From assembly GCA_947380605.1 (NCBI GenBank), contig CANCRO010000017.1, positions 1-38,709 of the forward strand: 38,709 nt of DNA, in the 5' to 3' direction. The notes under the pieces were generated by a model. It was not told the DNA's origin. It ran no database searches and saw nothing but the letters and a program-made list of their open reading frames with translations. Of this stretch, positions 1-8,175 are shown piece after piece. Both the position numbers and the translations under genes were made by a program. Numbering within the stretch: position 1 is the first letter of the stretch; the number at the start of each line of letters is the position of its first letter. The DNA is from Chitinophagaceae bacterium (GTDB lineage Bacteria; Bacteroidota; Bacteroidia; Chitinophagales; Chitinophagaceae).

Positions 1-27
1 ACATCCTACATCAATCTCGAAGAGTCT

Positions 28-1161
28 CTAATAATCAATCACCTGTTCTTCCATCACCTTTGGCATCGCCCTAAATTCATATTGCTGGTTGCGAAGTTGT
101 GGTTCAAAACCCGCCTCTCTTATCGCATCTTGAATACTCTTGCTGGTAAATCGATGCGGCGCACCTGCAGCACTCACCACATTTTCTTCAATCATAATGC
201 TGCCAAAATCATTGGCGCCTGCATTGAGACAAAGTTGTGCAGTTTTCTTTCCTACCGTCAACCAACTGGCTTGAATGTTTTTTACATTCGGCAGCATGAT
301 TCTACTCATGGCAATCATTCGAATATATTCTTCTGCAGTAGTTAAATTATGAACACCTCTAATTTTTGAAAGCAAGGTGTCTACATCCTGGAATGTCCAT
401 GGAATAAATGCTAAAAAGCCTTTCGCATGGGCTGGTTTTCGACTCTGTACCTCTCTTAATTTTACTAAATGCTCAAATCTTTCAGTGATCGTTTCTACAT
501 GCCCAAACATCATAGTAGCGCTGGTAGTAATATCTAGTTTGTGCGCTTCATGCATCACATCTAACCATTCTTGACTACCACATTTTCCTTTGCTAATCAA
601 CCTTCTTACCCTATCAGTTAAAATTTCAGCACCTGGCCCAGGTAGACTATCCAATCCAGCTTCTTTAAGTGCAATCAAAACTTCACGATGGGTACTCTTT
701 TCTAATTTAGTAATATGCGCTACTTCAGGAGGACCTAAAGTATGCAACTTTAAATTAGGGTATAAACTTTTTAATTCTCTAAAAAGATTGGTGTAATAAC
801 TTAAGCCCAAATCAGGATGATGGCCACCTTGTAAAAGCAACTGCTCTCCACCGAAACGGAAGGTCTCTTCAATTTTCTTTTTGTAAGTTTCAATATCTGT
901 TATGTAAGCTTCTGCGTGACCAGGGACACGATAGAAGTTGCAAAATTTGCAATTCGCTATGCACACATTGGTCGTATTCATATTCCGATCAATGATCCAA
1001 GTAACCTTACCATGAGGAACCTGAATTTTTCTTAACTCATCTGCCACATACATCAACTCTGCTAGGGGAGCATGCTCGAAAAGATATACCCCTTCTTCTA
1101 CTGATAAGTTTTCGAAATTGAGCGCTTTTTTAAATAATTCATTTATTTCCATAACTGCCAT
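28..1161 (-). CDS. mqnC: Cyclic dehypoxanthinyl futalosine synthase (MqnC)
   Basis: Radical-SAM enzyme of the futalosine route to menaquinone; it cyclises dehypoxanthine futalosine to the cyclic form in the cytoplasm. The CX3CX2C cluster motif is visible as CIANCKFC (C67, C71, C74), followed by the family-typical stretches GGEQLLLQGGHHPDLGL and HTLGPPEVAHI, and a C-terminal FIPWTFQ region. At 377 residues it has the usual family length and looks intact. The related MqnE and the deazaflavin enzyme CofH are the possible confusions, but the GGHHPDLGL segment fits MqnC best. The start at 1161 lies 13 bases beyond a TATTTTTG -7 box; an in-frame ATG at 1152 is an alternative. It is transcribed away from the M16 pair. 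The product matters to this window because ACIII oxidises menaquinol. Confidence 0.93.
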   Translation of the reverse strand: MAVMEINELFKKALNFENLSVEEGVYLFEHAPLAELMYVADELRKIQVPHGKVTWIIDRNMNTTNVCIANCKFCNFYRVPGHAEAYITDIETYKKKIEETFRFGGEQLLLQGGHHPDLGLSYYTNLFRELKSLYPNLKLHTLGPPEVAHITKLEKSTHREVLIALKEAGLDSLPGPGAEILTDRVRRLISKGKCGSQEWLDVMHEAHKLDITTSATMMFGHVETITERFEHLVKLREVQSRKPAHAKGFLAFIPWTFQDVDTLLSKIRGVHNLTTAEEYIRMIAMSRIMLPNVKNIQASWLTVGKKTAQLCLNAGANDFGSIMIEENVVSAAGAPHRFTSKSIQDAIREAGFEPQLRNQQYEFRAMPKVMEEQVIDY

Positions 1162-1174
1162 TGTAAATTATTCG

Positions 1175-1182
1175 CAAAAATA
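1175..1182 (-). promoter_or_regulatory. -7 promoter box of mqnC
   Basis: Reads TATTTTTG on the minus strand, an exact match to the Bacteroidota -7 consensus TAnnTTTG, 13 bases before the mqnC ATG at 1161. I see no clear -33 TTTG. Predicted by motif and position only. Confidence 0.55.
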
Positions 1183-1337
1183 CACCCATTCGGTTGTAAA
1201 ATAAATTTATTGCGCCATCAAGGATTTATTATGCCTATTTTATTGGGTAGCTCTTAAAGTAAGGGCGATCGACAATAAATCATAATTTATCTCTAATGGG
1301 GTCTATTTATCCCTACTAAAAATACTCCAACAGTCCT

Positions 1338-1345
1338 TAACTTTG
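1338..1345 (+). promoter_or_regulatory. -7 promoter box of the M16 peptidase pair
   Basis: TAACTTTG matches TAnnTTTG and ends only four bases before the ATG at 1350. A start site about five to seven bases past the box would fall on or next to the start codon, implying a leaderless or nearly leaderless mRNA. Confidence 0.55.
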
Positions 1346-1349
1346 CAGC

Positions 1350-2588
1350 ATGATTCAATTTGAAAAATTTACGCTTGAAAATGGCTTAAGAGTAGTGGTC
1401 CATCCCGATGAAAGTACTCCCATGGCAGTAGTTAATGTGATTTATGATGTAGGTGCCCGTGATGAAAATCCAGCGAAAACTGGCTTTGCCCATTTATTTG
1501 AGCACCTGATGTTTGGAGGTAGTATTAATATTCCCGAATACGATGAACCCTTGCAAATGGCAGGCGGTGAAAATAATGCCTTTACGACCAATGATCTTAC
1601 CAATTATTATTGCCAGCTACCTGCAGAAAATATTGAAACAGCTTTCTGGTTGGAAAGTGATAGAATGCTGAGCTTGGCTTTTGATAATAAAAGTTTAGAA
1701 GTGCAACGCAAAGTAGTTTGCGAAGAGTTTAAAGAACATTATATCAATAAGCCCTATGGTGATGTGGGACATAAAATGAGAGAATTGGCTTATACCACTC
1801 ATCCTTATCAATGGATGACCATCGGTAAAGAATTGAAGCATGTTGAAGATGCCACCCTACAAGACGTAAAAGATTTTTTCTATAAACACTATACTCCTAT
1901 CAACGCTATTTTAGTGGTGGCTGGAAATATTACCGTTGAAGAAGTGAAAGTCTTGGCTAATAAATGGTTTGGTCCTATTCCTTCTGGTACTAAATACAAT
2001 CGCCAATTGCCTATAGAACCTCCGCAGACTGCTCCTAGGTCGAAGGAAGTGAAGGCCAATGTTCCGCTAGATGCATTATTTAAAAGTTGGCATATTTATT
2101 CTAGGCTTGATAAAAGATATTATGTAACTGATTTGATTACTGAAATTCTTAGTGGCGGTGGTTCTTCTCGTTTATATCAGTCATTGGTCAAGGAAAAACA
2201 ATTATTCAGCAATATTGATTGTTCTCATTATGGTAGTTCTGATGCTGGACTTTTAGTGATTGAAGGCAAGCTAGTAAAAGGGGTTGCTATGAAAGATGCA
2301 GAGGAAGCGTTGAACATCGAACTTAACAAATTGCAAAACGAAGGCATCAGTGAATTGGAATTACAGAAAGTAAAGAATAAAACAGAGAGCATGATGGCTT
2401 TTGAAGATATGAGTGTTATGAATCGAGCGTCTAGTTTGGCTATTTATGAATTACTGGGTGATGCAGATCTGATTAATAAAGAATTAGAAAGATACCATGC
2501 AGTCACTAGAGATGAGTTGATGAAGGAAAGCAGAGTAATATTTAATGAAAACAATTGTAATACATTATATTATTATGCTGCCAGCTAA
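1350..2588 (+). CDS. M16 family zinc metallopeptidase, catalytic subunit
   Basis: Insulinase/pitrilysin-type peptidase of about 46 kDa. The inverted zinc motif HxxEH is present as HLFEH (H48, E51, H52), and the third ligand candidate lies in CEEFKEH (E125/E126), at the usual 74-residue spacing. Two M16 domains follow in order, the second covering roughly residues 190-400. No signal peptide is visible, so it is either cytoplasmic or exported by a route I cannot see. The gene directly downstream encodes an M16 protein without the zinc motif; the two probably form a heterodimeric clamp like the bacterial PqqL/M16B pairs or mitochondrial processing peptidase. The substrate is unknown; short peptides are the family norm. 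Confidence 0.92.
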   Translation: MIQFEKFTLENGLRVVVHPDESTPMAVVNVIYDVGARDENPAKTGFAHLFEHLMFGGSINIPEYDEPLQMAGGENNAFTTNDLTNYYCQLPAENIETAFWLESDRMLSLAFDNKSLEVQRKVVCEEFKEHYINKPYGDVGHKMRELAYTTHPYQWMTIGKELKHVEDATLQDVKDFFYKHYTPINAILVVAGNITVEEVKVLANKWFGPIPSGTKYNRQLPIEPPQTAPRSKEVKANVPLDALFKSWHIYSRLDKRYYVTDLITEILSGGGSSRLYQSLVKEKQLFSNIDCSHYGSSDAGLLVIEGKLVKGVAMKDAEEALNIELNKLQNEGISELELQKVKNKTESMMAFEDMSVMNRASSLAIYELLGDADLINKELERYHAVTRDELMKESRVIFNENNCNTLYYYAAS

Positions 2589-2643
2589 AGCTTTCAGTGA
2601 ATAAACCCCTACCATTTAATTAGGTAAATACTAAAAAATAATA

Positions 2644-3924
2644 ATGATCGATAGAACATCGGCTCCCTTGATAAAAGACGCCATCGAATTTGACCTGAAG
2701 CTAAAGCCATACCAAAAGATGGTGCTCAATAATGGCGTAGAAGTGTATGCTATTAATGCGGGTGAACAAGAACTGCTACAATTAGAAATTGTTTTTTATG
2801 CGGGTAATAGTTACGAAGCCAATAAGGGCGTAGCATTGGCTACCAACTTCATGTTGAAAAACGGCACTTCTACTAAGACGGCTTTTCAGATCAATGAACA
2901 TTTTGAATATTACGGCGCTTATTGCAATCGGTCTTGTTATAATGAAACCGCCGTTTTATCCTTACATACTTTAAATAAACATTTGAATGTATTACTTCCC
3001 GTAATGCGTGAAATCATTACCGACGCTAATTTTCCTGAATCAGAGTTAGATATTTTTAAACAAAATAGTCAACAAAAATTACAGGTCAATTTAAAAAAAT
3101 GTGATTTTGTTGCTAACCGTTTAATCGATGCGTATTTGTTTGGTGAAGACCATCCTTATGGGAAATATTTGTCTGCCGAAAATTATCAAGCACTTAGTAC
3201 CGATCAACTAAAAGCACATTTTCAGCAATATTATGTCAATGGGCGGGCGGTGATTTTTGTAGCAGGTAAATTACCAGCTGATTTATTTGAACAACTTAAC
3301 CAGCAATTTGGTGATTTGACAATCACTAAAAATGGGCAGTCATTAACGGCTCAACAGTTGACTCCTGCTGTTCAAAAAAAGCAACATATTTCTAATGACC
3401 CCAATGGAGTGCAGGCTGCTATTAGAATAGCAAGGCCTTTTCCTAATCGCCATCATCCTGATTTTATGAATGTGATGGTGCTGAATACTTTGTTTGGAGG
3501 ATTCTTTGGTTCAAGACTCATGAGTAATATTCGTGAAGACAAGGGCTACACCTATGGTATACATAGTTATGTACAAAATCATATCCAGGAAAGTGCTTGG
3601 ATGATTAGCACCGAAGCGGGTAAGGAGGTAAGTGAGGCCACGGTTACAGAGGTTTATAAAGAAATGGACTTATTGAGAAATACCTTGATTGAAGAAGAAG
3701 AATTGCTATTGGTTAGAAATTATATGATTGGTTCCATTCTAGGCGACCTAGATGGCCCTTTTCAAATTATTGGCAGGTGGAAGAATATTATTTTAAATGA
3801 TTTGGATGAAAAATATTTTTATGATTCTATCAAAGTTATAAAGACAATTTCTGCTGAAGAATTGAAAGCGCTTGCTGAAAAATATTTGAAGCCAGCAGAT
3901 TTTTACGAATTGGTAGTTATTTAA
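2644..3924 (+). CDS. M16 family peptidase-like protein, non-catalytic partner
   Basis: A second M16-fold protein, 426 residues, 55 bases downstream and probably cotranscribed with the catalytic subunit. Where HxxEH should be (about residues 62-75) the sequence reads GVALATNFMLKNG, so zinc cannot be bound there. The C-terminal half keeps the conserved segment GGFFGSRLMSNIRED followed by KGYTYGIHS (R291, R297, Y302/Y304), which in family M16 supplies the Arg/Tyr pair that positions substrate for the partner's active site. This is the usual division of labour in heterodimeric M16 peptidases, so absence of zinc ligands is not decay. No signal peptide is evident. The start ATG at 2644 follows an AT-rich spacer without a clear Shine-Dalgarno. 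Confidence 0.9.
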   Translation: MIDRTSAPLIKDAIEFDLKLKPYQKMVLNNGVEVYAINAGEQELLQLEIVFYAGNSYEANKGVALATNFMLKNGTSTKTAFQINEHFEYYGAYCNRSCYNETAVLSLHTLNKHLNVLLPVMREIITDANFPESELDIFKQNSQQKLQVNLKKCDFVANRLIDAYLFGEDHPYGKYLSAENYQALSTDQLKAHFQQYYVNGRAVIFVAGKLPADLFEQLNQQFGDLTITKNGQSLTAQQLTPAVQKKQHISNDPNGVQAAIRIARPFPNRHHPDFMNVMVLNTLFGGFFGSRLMSNIREDKGYTYGIHSYVQNHIQESAWMISTEAGKEVSEATVTEVYKEMDLLRNTLIEEEELLLVRNYMIGSILGDLDGPFQIIGRWKNIILNDLDEKYFYDSIKVIKTISAEELKALAEKYLKPADFYELVVI

Positions 3925-4040
3925 TTGAAAGGCAGTTGAAAGCAACTGAGAATTTATATTCTTTTATTATGCATAGTTATTACTATTAAAATTGACTACC
4001 ATTACTAATTAGTTTTTTATCATTTTTTAAAAAAGCAAAA

Positions 4041-4403
4041 ATGAAATTTTTACTTAAAATATTGATCACTACTGTCAATGCCTTTATATTAGCCTATTTG
4101 TTGCCCGGTATTGTCATCAATGATATTTTTACTGCCATAGTGGTAGCAATAATATTAGCAATTTTAGATGCTACTATTAAACCGCTTTTAATAGTTCTTA
4201 CGCTTCCAGTTACTATTTTCTCTCTCGGATTATTTTTATTTGTCATTAATGCTTTTATTATATTAATGGCAGAGCATTTCGTTAACGGCTTTAAGGTGGC
4301 AAGTTTCTGGGATGCTTTATTGTTCAGCATTTTATTGTCATTTTTCAATTCATTTGTTCATAAAAGAGCATTCCCGGTAAAGCAGCCTGAAAATAATAAC
4401 TAA
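4041..4403 (+). CDS. Small PF04020-type membrane protein
   Basis: A 120-residue, very hydrophobic protein with about four membrane helices: residues 4-22, 30-50, 55-78 and 90-110. The segments DATIKPLLIVLTLPVTI and FLFVINAFIILMAEH are typical of the family named phage holin 4_2 superfamily (PF04020; E. coli YvlD-like). Despite the name, most chromosomal members are not phage lysis proteins, and there is no lysis or phage context here. It sits 116 bases after the M16 pair. The molecular function is unknown; an inner-membrane location is clear. Confidence 0.82.
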   Translation: MKFLLKILITTVNAFILAYLLPGIVINDIFTAIVVAIILAILDATIKPLLIVLTLPVTIFSLGLFLFVINAFIILMAEHFVNGFKVASFWDALLFSILLSFFNSFVHKRAFPVKQPENNN

Positions 4404-4510
4404 TTATATTTTTCTTTCTCAACATTAATCAGTTTATTAAAAAAGAATTATACGAACAGCATCATTTCAAGGTATATTACAACTGTTCATTGTAAACCAT
4501 AGTATTCCTT

Positions 4511-4518
4511 TACCTTCG
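4511..4518 (+). promoter_or_regulatory. Probable -7 box of the PhnA-like gene
   Basis: TACCTTCG differs from TAnnTTTG at one position. An ATTG 18 bases upstream (4489-4492) could serve as a weak -33 element. The ATG of the gene is at 4545. Confidence 0.35.
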
Positions 4519-4544
4519 CCCCTTCTAAATTAAAATAGTAAACC

Positions 4545-5129
4545 ATGAAATTAGAAGCATTGCTACTCCAAAGAAGTGAAAATAAATGTGAGTTATGTAA
4601 ATCTACCGAGGAGGTAAAGTTGTATGAGGTATTACCACAAAAAAGTACCAATGAGCAAAACTGTATCATGATCTGTGCCAATTGTTTAGCACAGATTGAC
4701 AAAAAGGCTGAACTAGATAGCAATCATTGGCAATGTCTTTCTGAAACGATGTGGAGCGAGGTGCCCGGAATTCAGGTAGTAGCTTGGCGCATGCTGAATC
4801 GCTTGAAAAATGAAAGTTGGGCCTCCGATAATTTGGATATGCTTTTCTTAGAAGATGAAGTACTAGTTTGGGCTAAGGCTACTGGTGATCATGATAATGA
4901 TTCAGCAGTTGATTTGCACAAGGATTGTAATGGAGTGATTTTGCAGACAGGCGATACCGTTGTATTAACTAAATCATTGGATGTAAAAGGGTCTACGTTA
5001 AATGCAAAAATGGGTACCGTGGTTAAAAATATTCGTATTGTAGAAGAGAATACTGAACAAATAGAAGGAAAAATTGAAGGCCAGGTGATAGTAATTCTTA
5101 CTAAATATGTAAGGAAGCAGCAAGGCTAA
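4545..5129 (+). CDS. PhnA/YjdM-like zinc-ribbon protein
   Basis: 194 residues. The N-terminus carries two CxxC knuckles (CELC at 15-18 and CANC at 44-47) that would form a zinc ribbon. The C-terminal half (about 120-190) is the PhnA domain, an SH3-like barrel with the recognisable run DLHKDCNGVILQTGDTV and a VKGSTLNAKMGTVVKNIRI segment. PhnA proteins were named for the E. coli phosphonate region, but that protein is not needed for phosphonate use and its role is unsettled; no phn genes are seen here. It ends in a bidirectional terminator shared with the convergent small gene. The start is the ATG with a -7-like box 27 bases upstream. Confidence 0.85.
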   Translation: MKLEALLLQRSENKCELCKSTEEVKLYEVLPQKSTNEQNCIMICANCLAQIDKKAELDSNHWQCLSETMWSEVPGIQVVAWRMLNRLKNESWASDNLDMLFLEDEVLVWAKATGDHDNDSAVDLHKDCNGVILQTGDTVVLTKSLDVKGSTLNAKMGTVVKNIRIVEENTEQIEGKIEGQVIVILTKYVRKQQG

Positions 5130-5154
5130 TGGAATGAGTAGGTTTAAATTTTTT

Positions 5155-5185
5155 AAAGCGGACAATTTAATTTGCCCGCTTTTTT
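5155..5185. terminator. Bidirectional intrinsic terminator
   Basis: AAAGCGG (5155-5161) pairs with CCGCTTT (5176-5182); the inner CAA/TTG pairs across one A-C mismatch; a run of T follows. It sits between the convergent PhnA-like gene and the small minus-strand gene. Confidence 0.75.
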
Positions 5186-5192
5186 ATTTCAT

Positions 5193-5519
5193 CTATTCGG
5201 ATGCATTTCCATCTGAATAAAGCGCCAATAACCCTTGCATACTGTCTTTTAACGCCCCTGAGGCATCATCGAATAAATTATCTTTTGCTTTTTTTGACAG
5301 TTTATTATCAGTTGATTTTTTTATCGTAGCCTTCACCATTTCTAGCTCATCAAAAAATGGAGGAATGTTTTTTTCGTAATAAGAATTAATCGCTTCTATA
5401 CTGATTAATAGTTCATCGTATTCTGCAATAATAAGGTTGATGGCTACTAAATTTTCGGAAGAATGTCTTCTTGGAATTTGGTCAAACAATCCGTTAAGTG
5501 CTATGGTGATTGGGTTCAT
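5193..5519 (-). CDS. Hypothetical helical protein, 108 aa
   Basis: I do not recognise this family. The product is acidic at the start and lysine-rich in the middle, with no membrane segment, no signal peptide and no cysteine. Nearly all of it is predicted-helix-like (for example IIAEYDELLISIEAINSYYE, then a KKSTDNKLSKKAKDN linker and a final amphipathic helix), consistent with a short coiled-coil or helical-hairpin protein. It is flanked by the terminator at 5155-5185 and begins with an ATG about 180 bases from the divergent Dabb gene. Codon use resembles its neighbours, and no other strong reading frame competes, so I regard it as a real but uncharacterised gene. Confidence 0.6.
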   Translation of the reverse strand: MNPITIALNGLFDQIPRRHSSENLVAINLIIAEYDELLISIEAINSYYEKNIPPFFDELEMVKATIKKSTDNKLSKKAKDNLFDDASGALKDSMQGLLALYSDGNASE

Positions 5520-5659
5520 TCGTCAAGTAATGGTTAAAACAAATGTACATCAAAGGCTACCGAAAGGGGAATGTTTCTTTTACTAAGCATCTGATGAATT
5601 AATTTCTTTAGTTCTAGGCTTTAAAAAATACGGGATTGTTTGGTTTGATTCAATCAAAT

Positions 5660-5667
5660 TATCTTTG
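5660..5667 (+). promoter_or_regulatory. -7 promoter box of the Dabb gene
   Basis: TATCTTTG is an exact TAnnTTTG match. TTG at 5636-5638 gives a 21-base spacer, close to the Bacteroidota -33/-7 spacing. The box lies downstream of the TTG codon at 5636, which argues for translation starting at the ATG at 5699. Confidence 0.55.
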
Positions 5668-5698
5668 TTTGGATTATATTTATCAAAAATTTAGGCTC

Positions 5699-6085
5699 AT
5701 GAAAAAAATTGGAATATTTTTATATTTAATAATTGCAAGTATGGCACCAAGTATAGCACAAAAAAATGCTGCTTCGCAAAAACTATTGCGTCATGTAGTG
5801 ATGTTTAGTTTTAAAGAAGGTAGTACTCCTGAACAGATAAAAGCGGTGAAAGATGCATTTGCTGCATTACCTAAAAAAATACCTCAGATTAAATCCTTTG
5901 AATGGGGCACTAACAATAGCCCTGAAAATTTAGCACAAGGGTTTACCCACTGTTTCTTTTTGAGCTTTGCTTCTGAAAAAGATAGGGCGGTTTACTTACC
6001 TCACCCTGACCACAAAGCTTTCGGACAAATATTGAAACCAATTTTGGATAAGGTATTGGTATTTGATTACTGGACTGAAAACTAG
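5699..6085 (+). CDS. Exported Dabb (stress-response A/B barrel) domain protein
   Basis: 128 residues from the ATG at 5699: a signal peptide of about 20 residues (MKKIGIFLYLIIASMAPSIA, cleavage before QK), then one Dabb ferredoxin-like domain. Family features are RHVVMFSFKEGSTPEQI near the start, FEWGTNN in the middle and the C-terminal YLPHPDHKAFGQ followed by VLVFDYWT. Dabb domains usually dimerise to a barrel and bind small molecules; in Bacteroidota many are exported and uncharacterised. A longer reading from a TTG at 5636 would bury the signal peptide and start upstream of the promoter box, so I reject it. The next gene begins 20 bases later and is probably cotranscribed. Confidence 0.85.
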   Translation: MKKIGIFLYLIIASMAPSIAQKNAASQKLLRHVVMFSFKEGSTPEQIKAVKDAFAALPKKIPQIKSFEWGTNNSPENLAQGFTHCFFLSFASEKDRAVYLPHPDHKAFGQILKPILDKVLVFDYWTEN

Positions 6086-6105
6086 TCTCCTAATCCAATT
6101 CATTG

Positions 6106-6963
6106 ATGCAACCAGCAGTAGATAAAAAAATTGCTTTAGTATGTAATTCGCTCGCTGGTGTGGGTAAGGCAATTTTATTAGCTGAAAAAATTGCTGCACT
6201 TCTTGCCAATAAAAAAATTAACTATGTAATTTTTAAAGACCACTGGCCAGCGGATTTCAATTCTTTTACTGATATTTTTATTGTAGGGGGCGATGGCACC
6301 CTGAATTATTTCATTAACCAATACCCTGATATTTCATTACCTCTTGTTATTTTTAATGGGGGTACTGGCAATGATTTTCACTGGTTGCTCTATGGCAAAC
6401 AAACCCTCGATCAACAATTGGCTATTGCTTTAAATGATAGTCCTAAGCCAATTGATATGGCTAAGTGTAATGGTCGCTACTTTATCAATGGATTAGGATT
6501 AGGTTTTGAAGGAGAAGTAGCTAAGGCCTTAGTAGGGAAGAAAAAATATTCAGGGAAGATCTCTTTTCTCATCACTATTCTTAAAAAAATATTTACCTAT
6601 CGTTCAAAAAATTATGTTATAAAATCTTCCGAATCTTTTGTTCAAGGGAAGAAATTGCTAGTAGATATCAGTAATGGTGCAAGATCAGGCGGTGGATTTC
6701 ATGTAGCCCCTGAGGCAAAAGCAAATGATGGATTGTTGGATATAATCATTGCAAATCCTATCAATGCCTTGCAACGTTTATGGTATTTGCCGGTGATTGA
6801 AAAAGGCAAACACTTGAAGCTTTCGATTATTCAACACTTTCGTACTAGTGAAATCACTATCGAAAGTGATCAAATCATTCAATACCATTTAGACGGAGAA
6901 TACTTCGAAGATGAAAAATTAATCATTCAATTATTACCTGCCAAGTTGAGCTTCAGATATTAA
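6106..6963 (+). CDS. Diacylglycerol/sphingosine-kinase-family lipid kinase (YegS/DgkB-like)
   Basis: 285 residues, cytoplasmic. The ATP-binding DAGK catalytic domain is shown by FIVGGDGTLNYFIN (GGDGT at about 61-65) and FNGGTGNDF (about 84-92). A second domain holds GLGLGFEGEVAKAL, then NGARSGGGFHVAPEAKANDG with the following LLDIIIA strand, and ends with HLDGEYF; all are typical of YegS/DgkB/BmrU proteins. It probably phosphorylates a lipid such as diacylglycerol, but the substrate cannot be read from sequence. I start it at the ATG at 6106 rather than the preceding TTG. The gap to the Dabb gene is 20 bases. Confidence 0.88.
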   Translation: MQPAVDKKIALVCNSLAGVGKAILLAEKIAALLANKKINYVIFKDHWPADFNSFTDIFIVGGDGTLNYFINQYPDISLPLVIFNGGTGNDFHWLLYGKQTLDQQLAIALNDSPKPIDMAKCNGRYFINGLGLGFEGEVAKALVGKKKYSGKISFLITILKKIFTYRSKNYVIKSSESFVQGKKLLVDISNGARSGGGFHVAPEAKANDGLLDIIIANPINALQRLWYLPVIEKGKHLKLSIIQHFRTSEITIESDQIIQYHLDGEYFEDEKLIIQLLPAKLSFRY

Positions 6964-6997
6964 TTTCAATCTTTTTTTGAAATGGGAATAAATGAAA

Positions 6998-8107
6998 TTA
7001 TACTTTAACTTTTTTACCAGTTTTTACTGCTTTATAAACTGCTTCAATTATTTTTAAATCTTTTACTGCTTCATATCCATCAATAGGAATAACGGGTTGA
7101 TTCCCTTTCAATATAATTCCAGCCATCTCATCCATTTGAACGGTTTGATGATTGAGAGATGGATTATTTAGTTTTCCTTTATTGGTCTTTCCTTCAATAG
7201 GACCGTATCCTGCAGCGGGTTGTAATTCAGCAAATCCTTTTTCTGCAGTCAAGAAAAAACGATCTAGGTTATTCATGTTGTAGGTAGACAAACAACTAGC
7301 AACTGCGCCACTAGGAAATCCCATTTGAAACTGGATGGTCTCATCTATGCCTTCCTTAAATTTTTCATTATCAGTTTTGGTTTCTTGTGCAGTTACCCAA
7401 ATAGGTTCTTCGCCCACCATATAACGTGCACCATTCAACGCATAAATACCAATATCCATCATGGAGCCACCACCAGAAAGTTCTTTATTTAATCGCCACT
7501 GTTTGGGATCACCAATTTTGAATCCACAGAGTCCTTGAAAAAATAATACTTTTCCCAACTTTCCTTCTTTGCGCATTTTCACTACCTCCAAGGTATTTGC
7601 TTCAAAGTGCATTCTATAACCTACAAGCAGTTTAACGTTCGCTTTATTACAAGCCTCAATCATTTCATTGCCTTCTTTAGAACTGATAGCCATTGGTTTT
7701 TCGCAGATCACATGTTTCCCAGCTTTAGCCACTCGAATGACTTGATCGTGGTGCAATGCATTAGGGGTGGTAATATAGACAGCATCAATTTCAGGATTGT
7801 CTTTGATGCTATCGAAATTTTCATAGTTATAACAGTTTGCCTCAGCTACTTTGTACTTGCTTTGCCAATTGCTGAGTTTATCAGGACTGCCACTGATGAG
7901 TCCAGTGAGCTTTGCTAGCTTAGATTCTTGCAATCCATCAGCCACTTTTTTTCCATACACACCTAATCCCATAACGGCTACTCTTAATATAGGCCCATCG
8001 TAGGGTAAGGAACTAATTTGTTCAGCCTTGGCAGAGTTGCTAGTGGGAAGGTTTAAAATAATTAAACCACCCGTTATCTTTTGTAAAAAATCTCGACGTG
8101 AATTCAT
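6998..8107 (-). CDS. Exported Gfo/Idh/MocA family oxidoreductase (Tat signal)
   Basis: 369 residues. The N-terminus is a twin-arginine signal, NSRRDFLQKITGG, followed by a hydrophobic stretch, so a folded cofactor-bearing enzyme is probably exported. The Rossmann motif GLGVYG (47-52) and the catalytic EKP motif (CEKPMA, 136-138) are intact, with the C-terminal family domain after it (GSMMDIGIYALNGARYMVG). Such proteins resemble glucose-fructose oxidoreductase, which also leaves by Tat with tightly held NADP. It is the last gene of a minus-strand operon with an exported isomerase and a second, cytoplasmic Gfo/Idh/MocA member; a role in oxidising or epimerising a sugar or cyclitol is inferred. 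The exact substrate is unknown. Confidence 0.9.
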   Translation of the reverse strand: MNSRRDFLQKITGGLIILNLPTSNSAKAEQISSLPYDGPILRVAVMGLGVYGKKVADGLQESKLAKLTGLISGSPDKLSNWQSKYKVAEANCYNYENFDSIKDNPEIDAVYITTPNALHHDQVIRVAKAGKHVICEKPMAISSKEGNEMIEACNKANVKLLVGYRMHFEANTLEVVKMRKEGKLGKVLFFQGLCGFKIGDPKQWRLNKELSGGGSMMDIGIYALNGARYMVGEEPIWVTAQETKTDNEKFKEGIDETIQFQMGFPSGAVASCLSTYNMNNLDRFFLTAEKGFAELQPAAGYGPIEGKTNKGKLNNPSLNHQTVQMDEMAGIILKGNQPVIPIDGYEAVKDLKIIEAVYKAVKTGKKVKV

Positions 8108-8175
8108 GTACTTATTAAAAATGAGTGATCAATGCAATCAATTGTCAATTATGACGGTGCAGAATAGTTAAAAAA

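Noticed and set aside
2644-3924. Pseudogene of an M16 peptidase because the zinc motif is missing
   Set aside because: The frame is intact and full length, and the Arg/Tyr region of non-catalytic partners is kept; this is the normal heterodimer arrangement.
3933-3948. CAGTTG-AAAG-CAACTG hairpin after the M16 pair as terminator
   Set aside because: The stem is short and no T run follows directly; it may be chance.
4041-4403. Phage holin or prophage remnant
   Set aside because: Only the family name suggests phage; no endolysin, structural or integrase gene is nearby.
5636-5698. N-terminal extension of the Dabb protein from a TTG codon
   Set aside because: It would begin upstream of the -7 box at 5660-5667 and hide the signal peptide starting at 5699.
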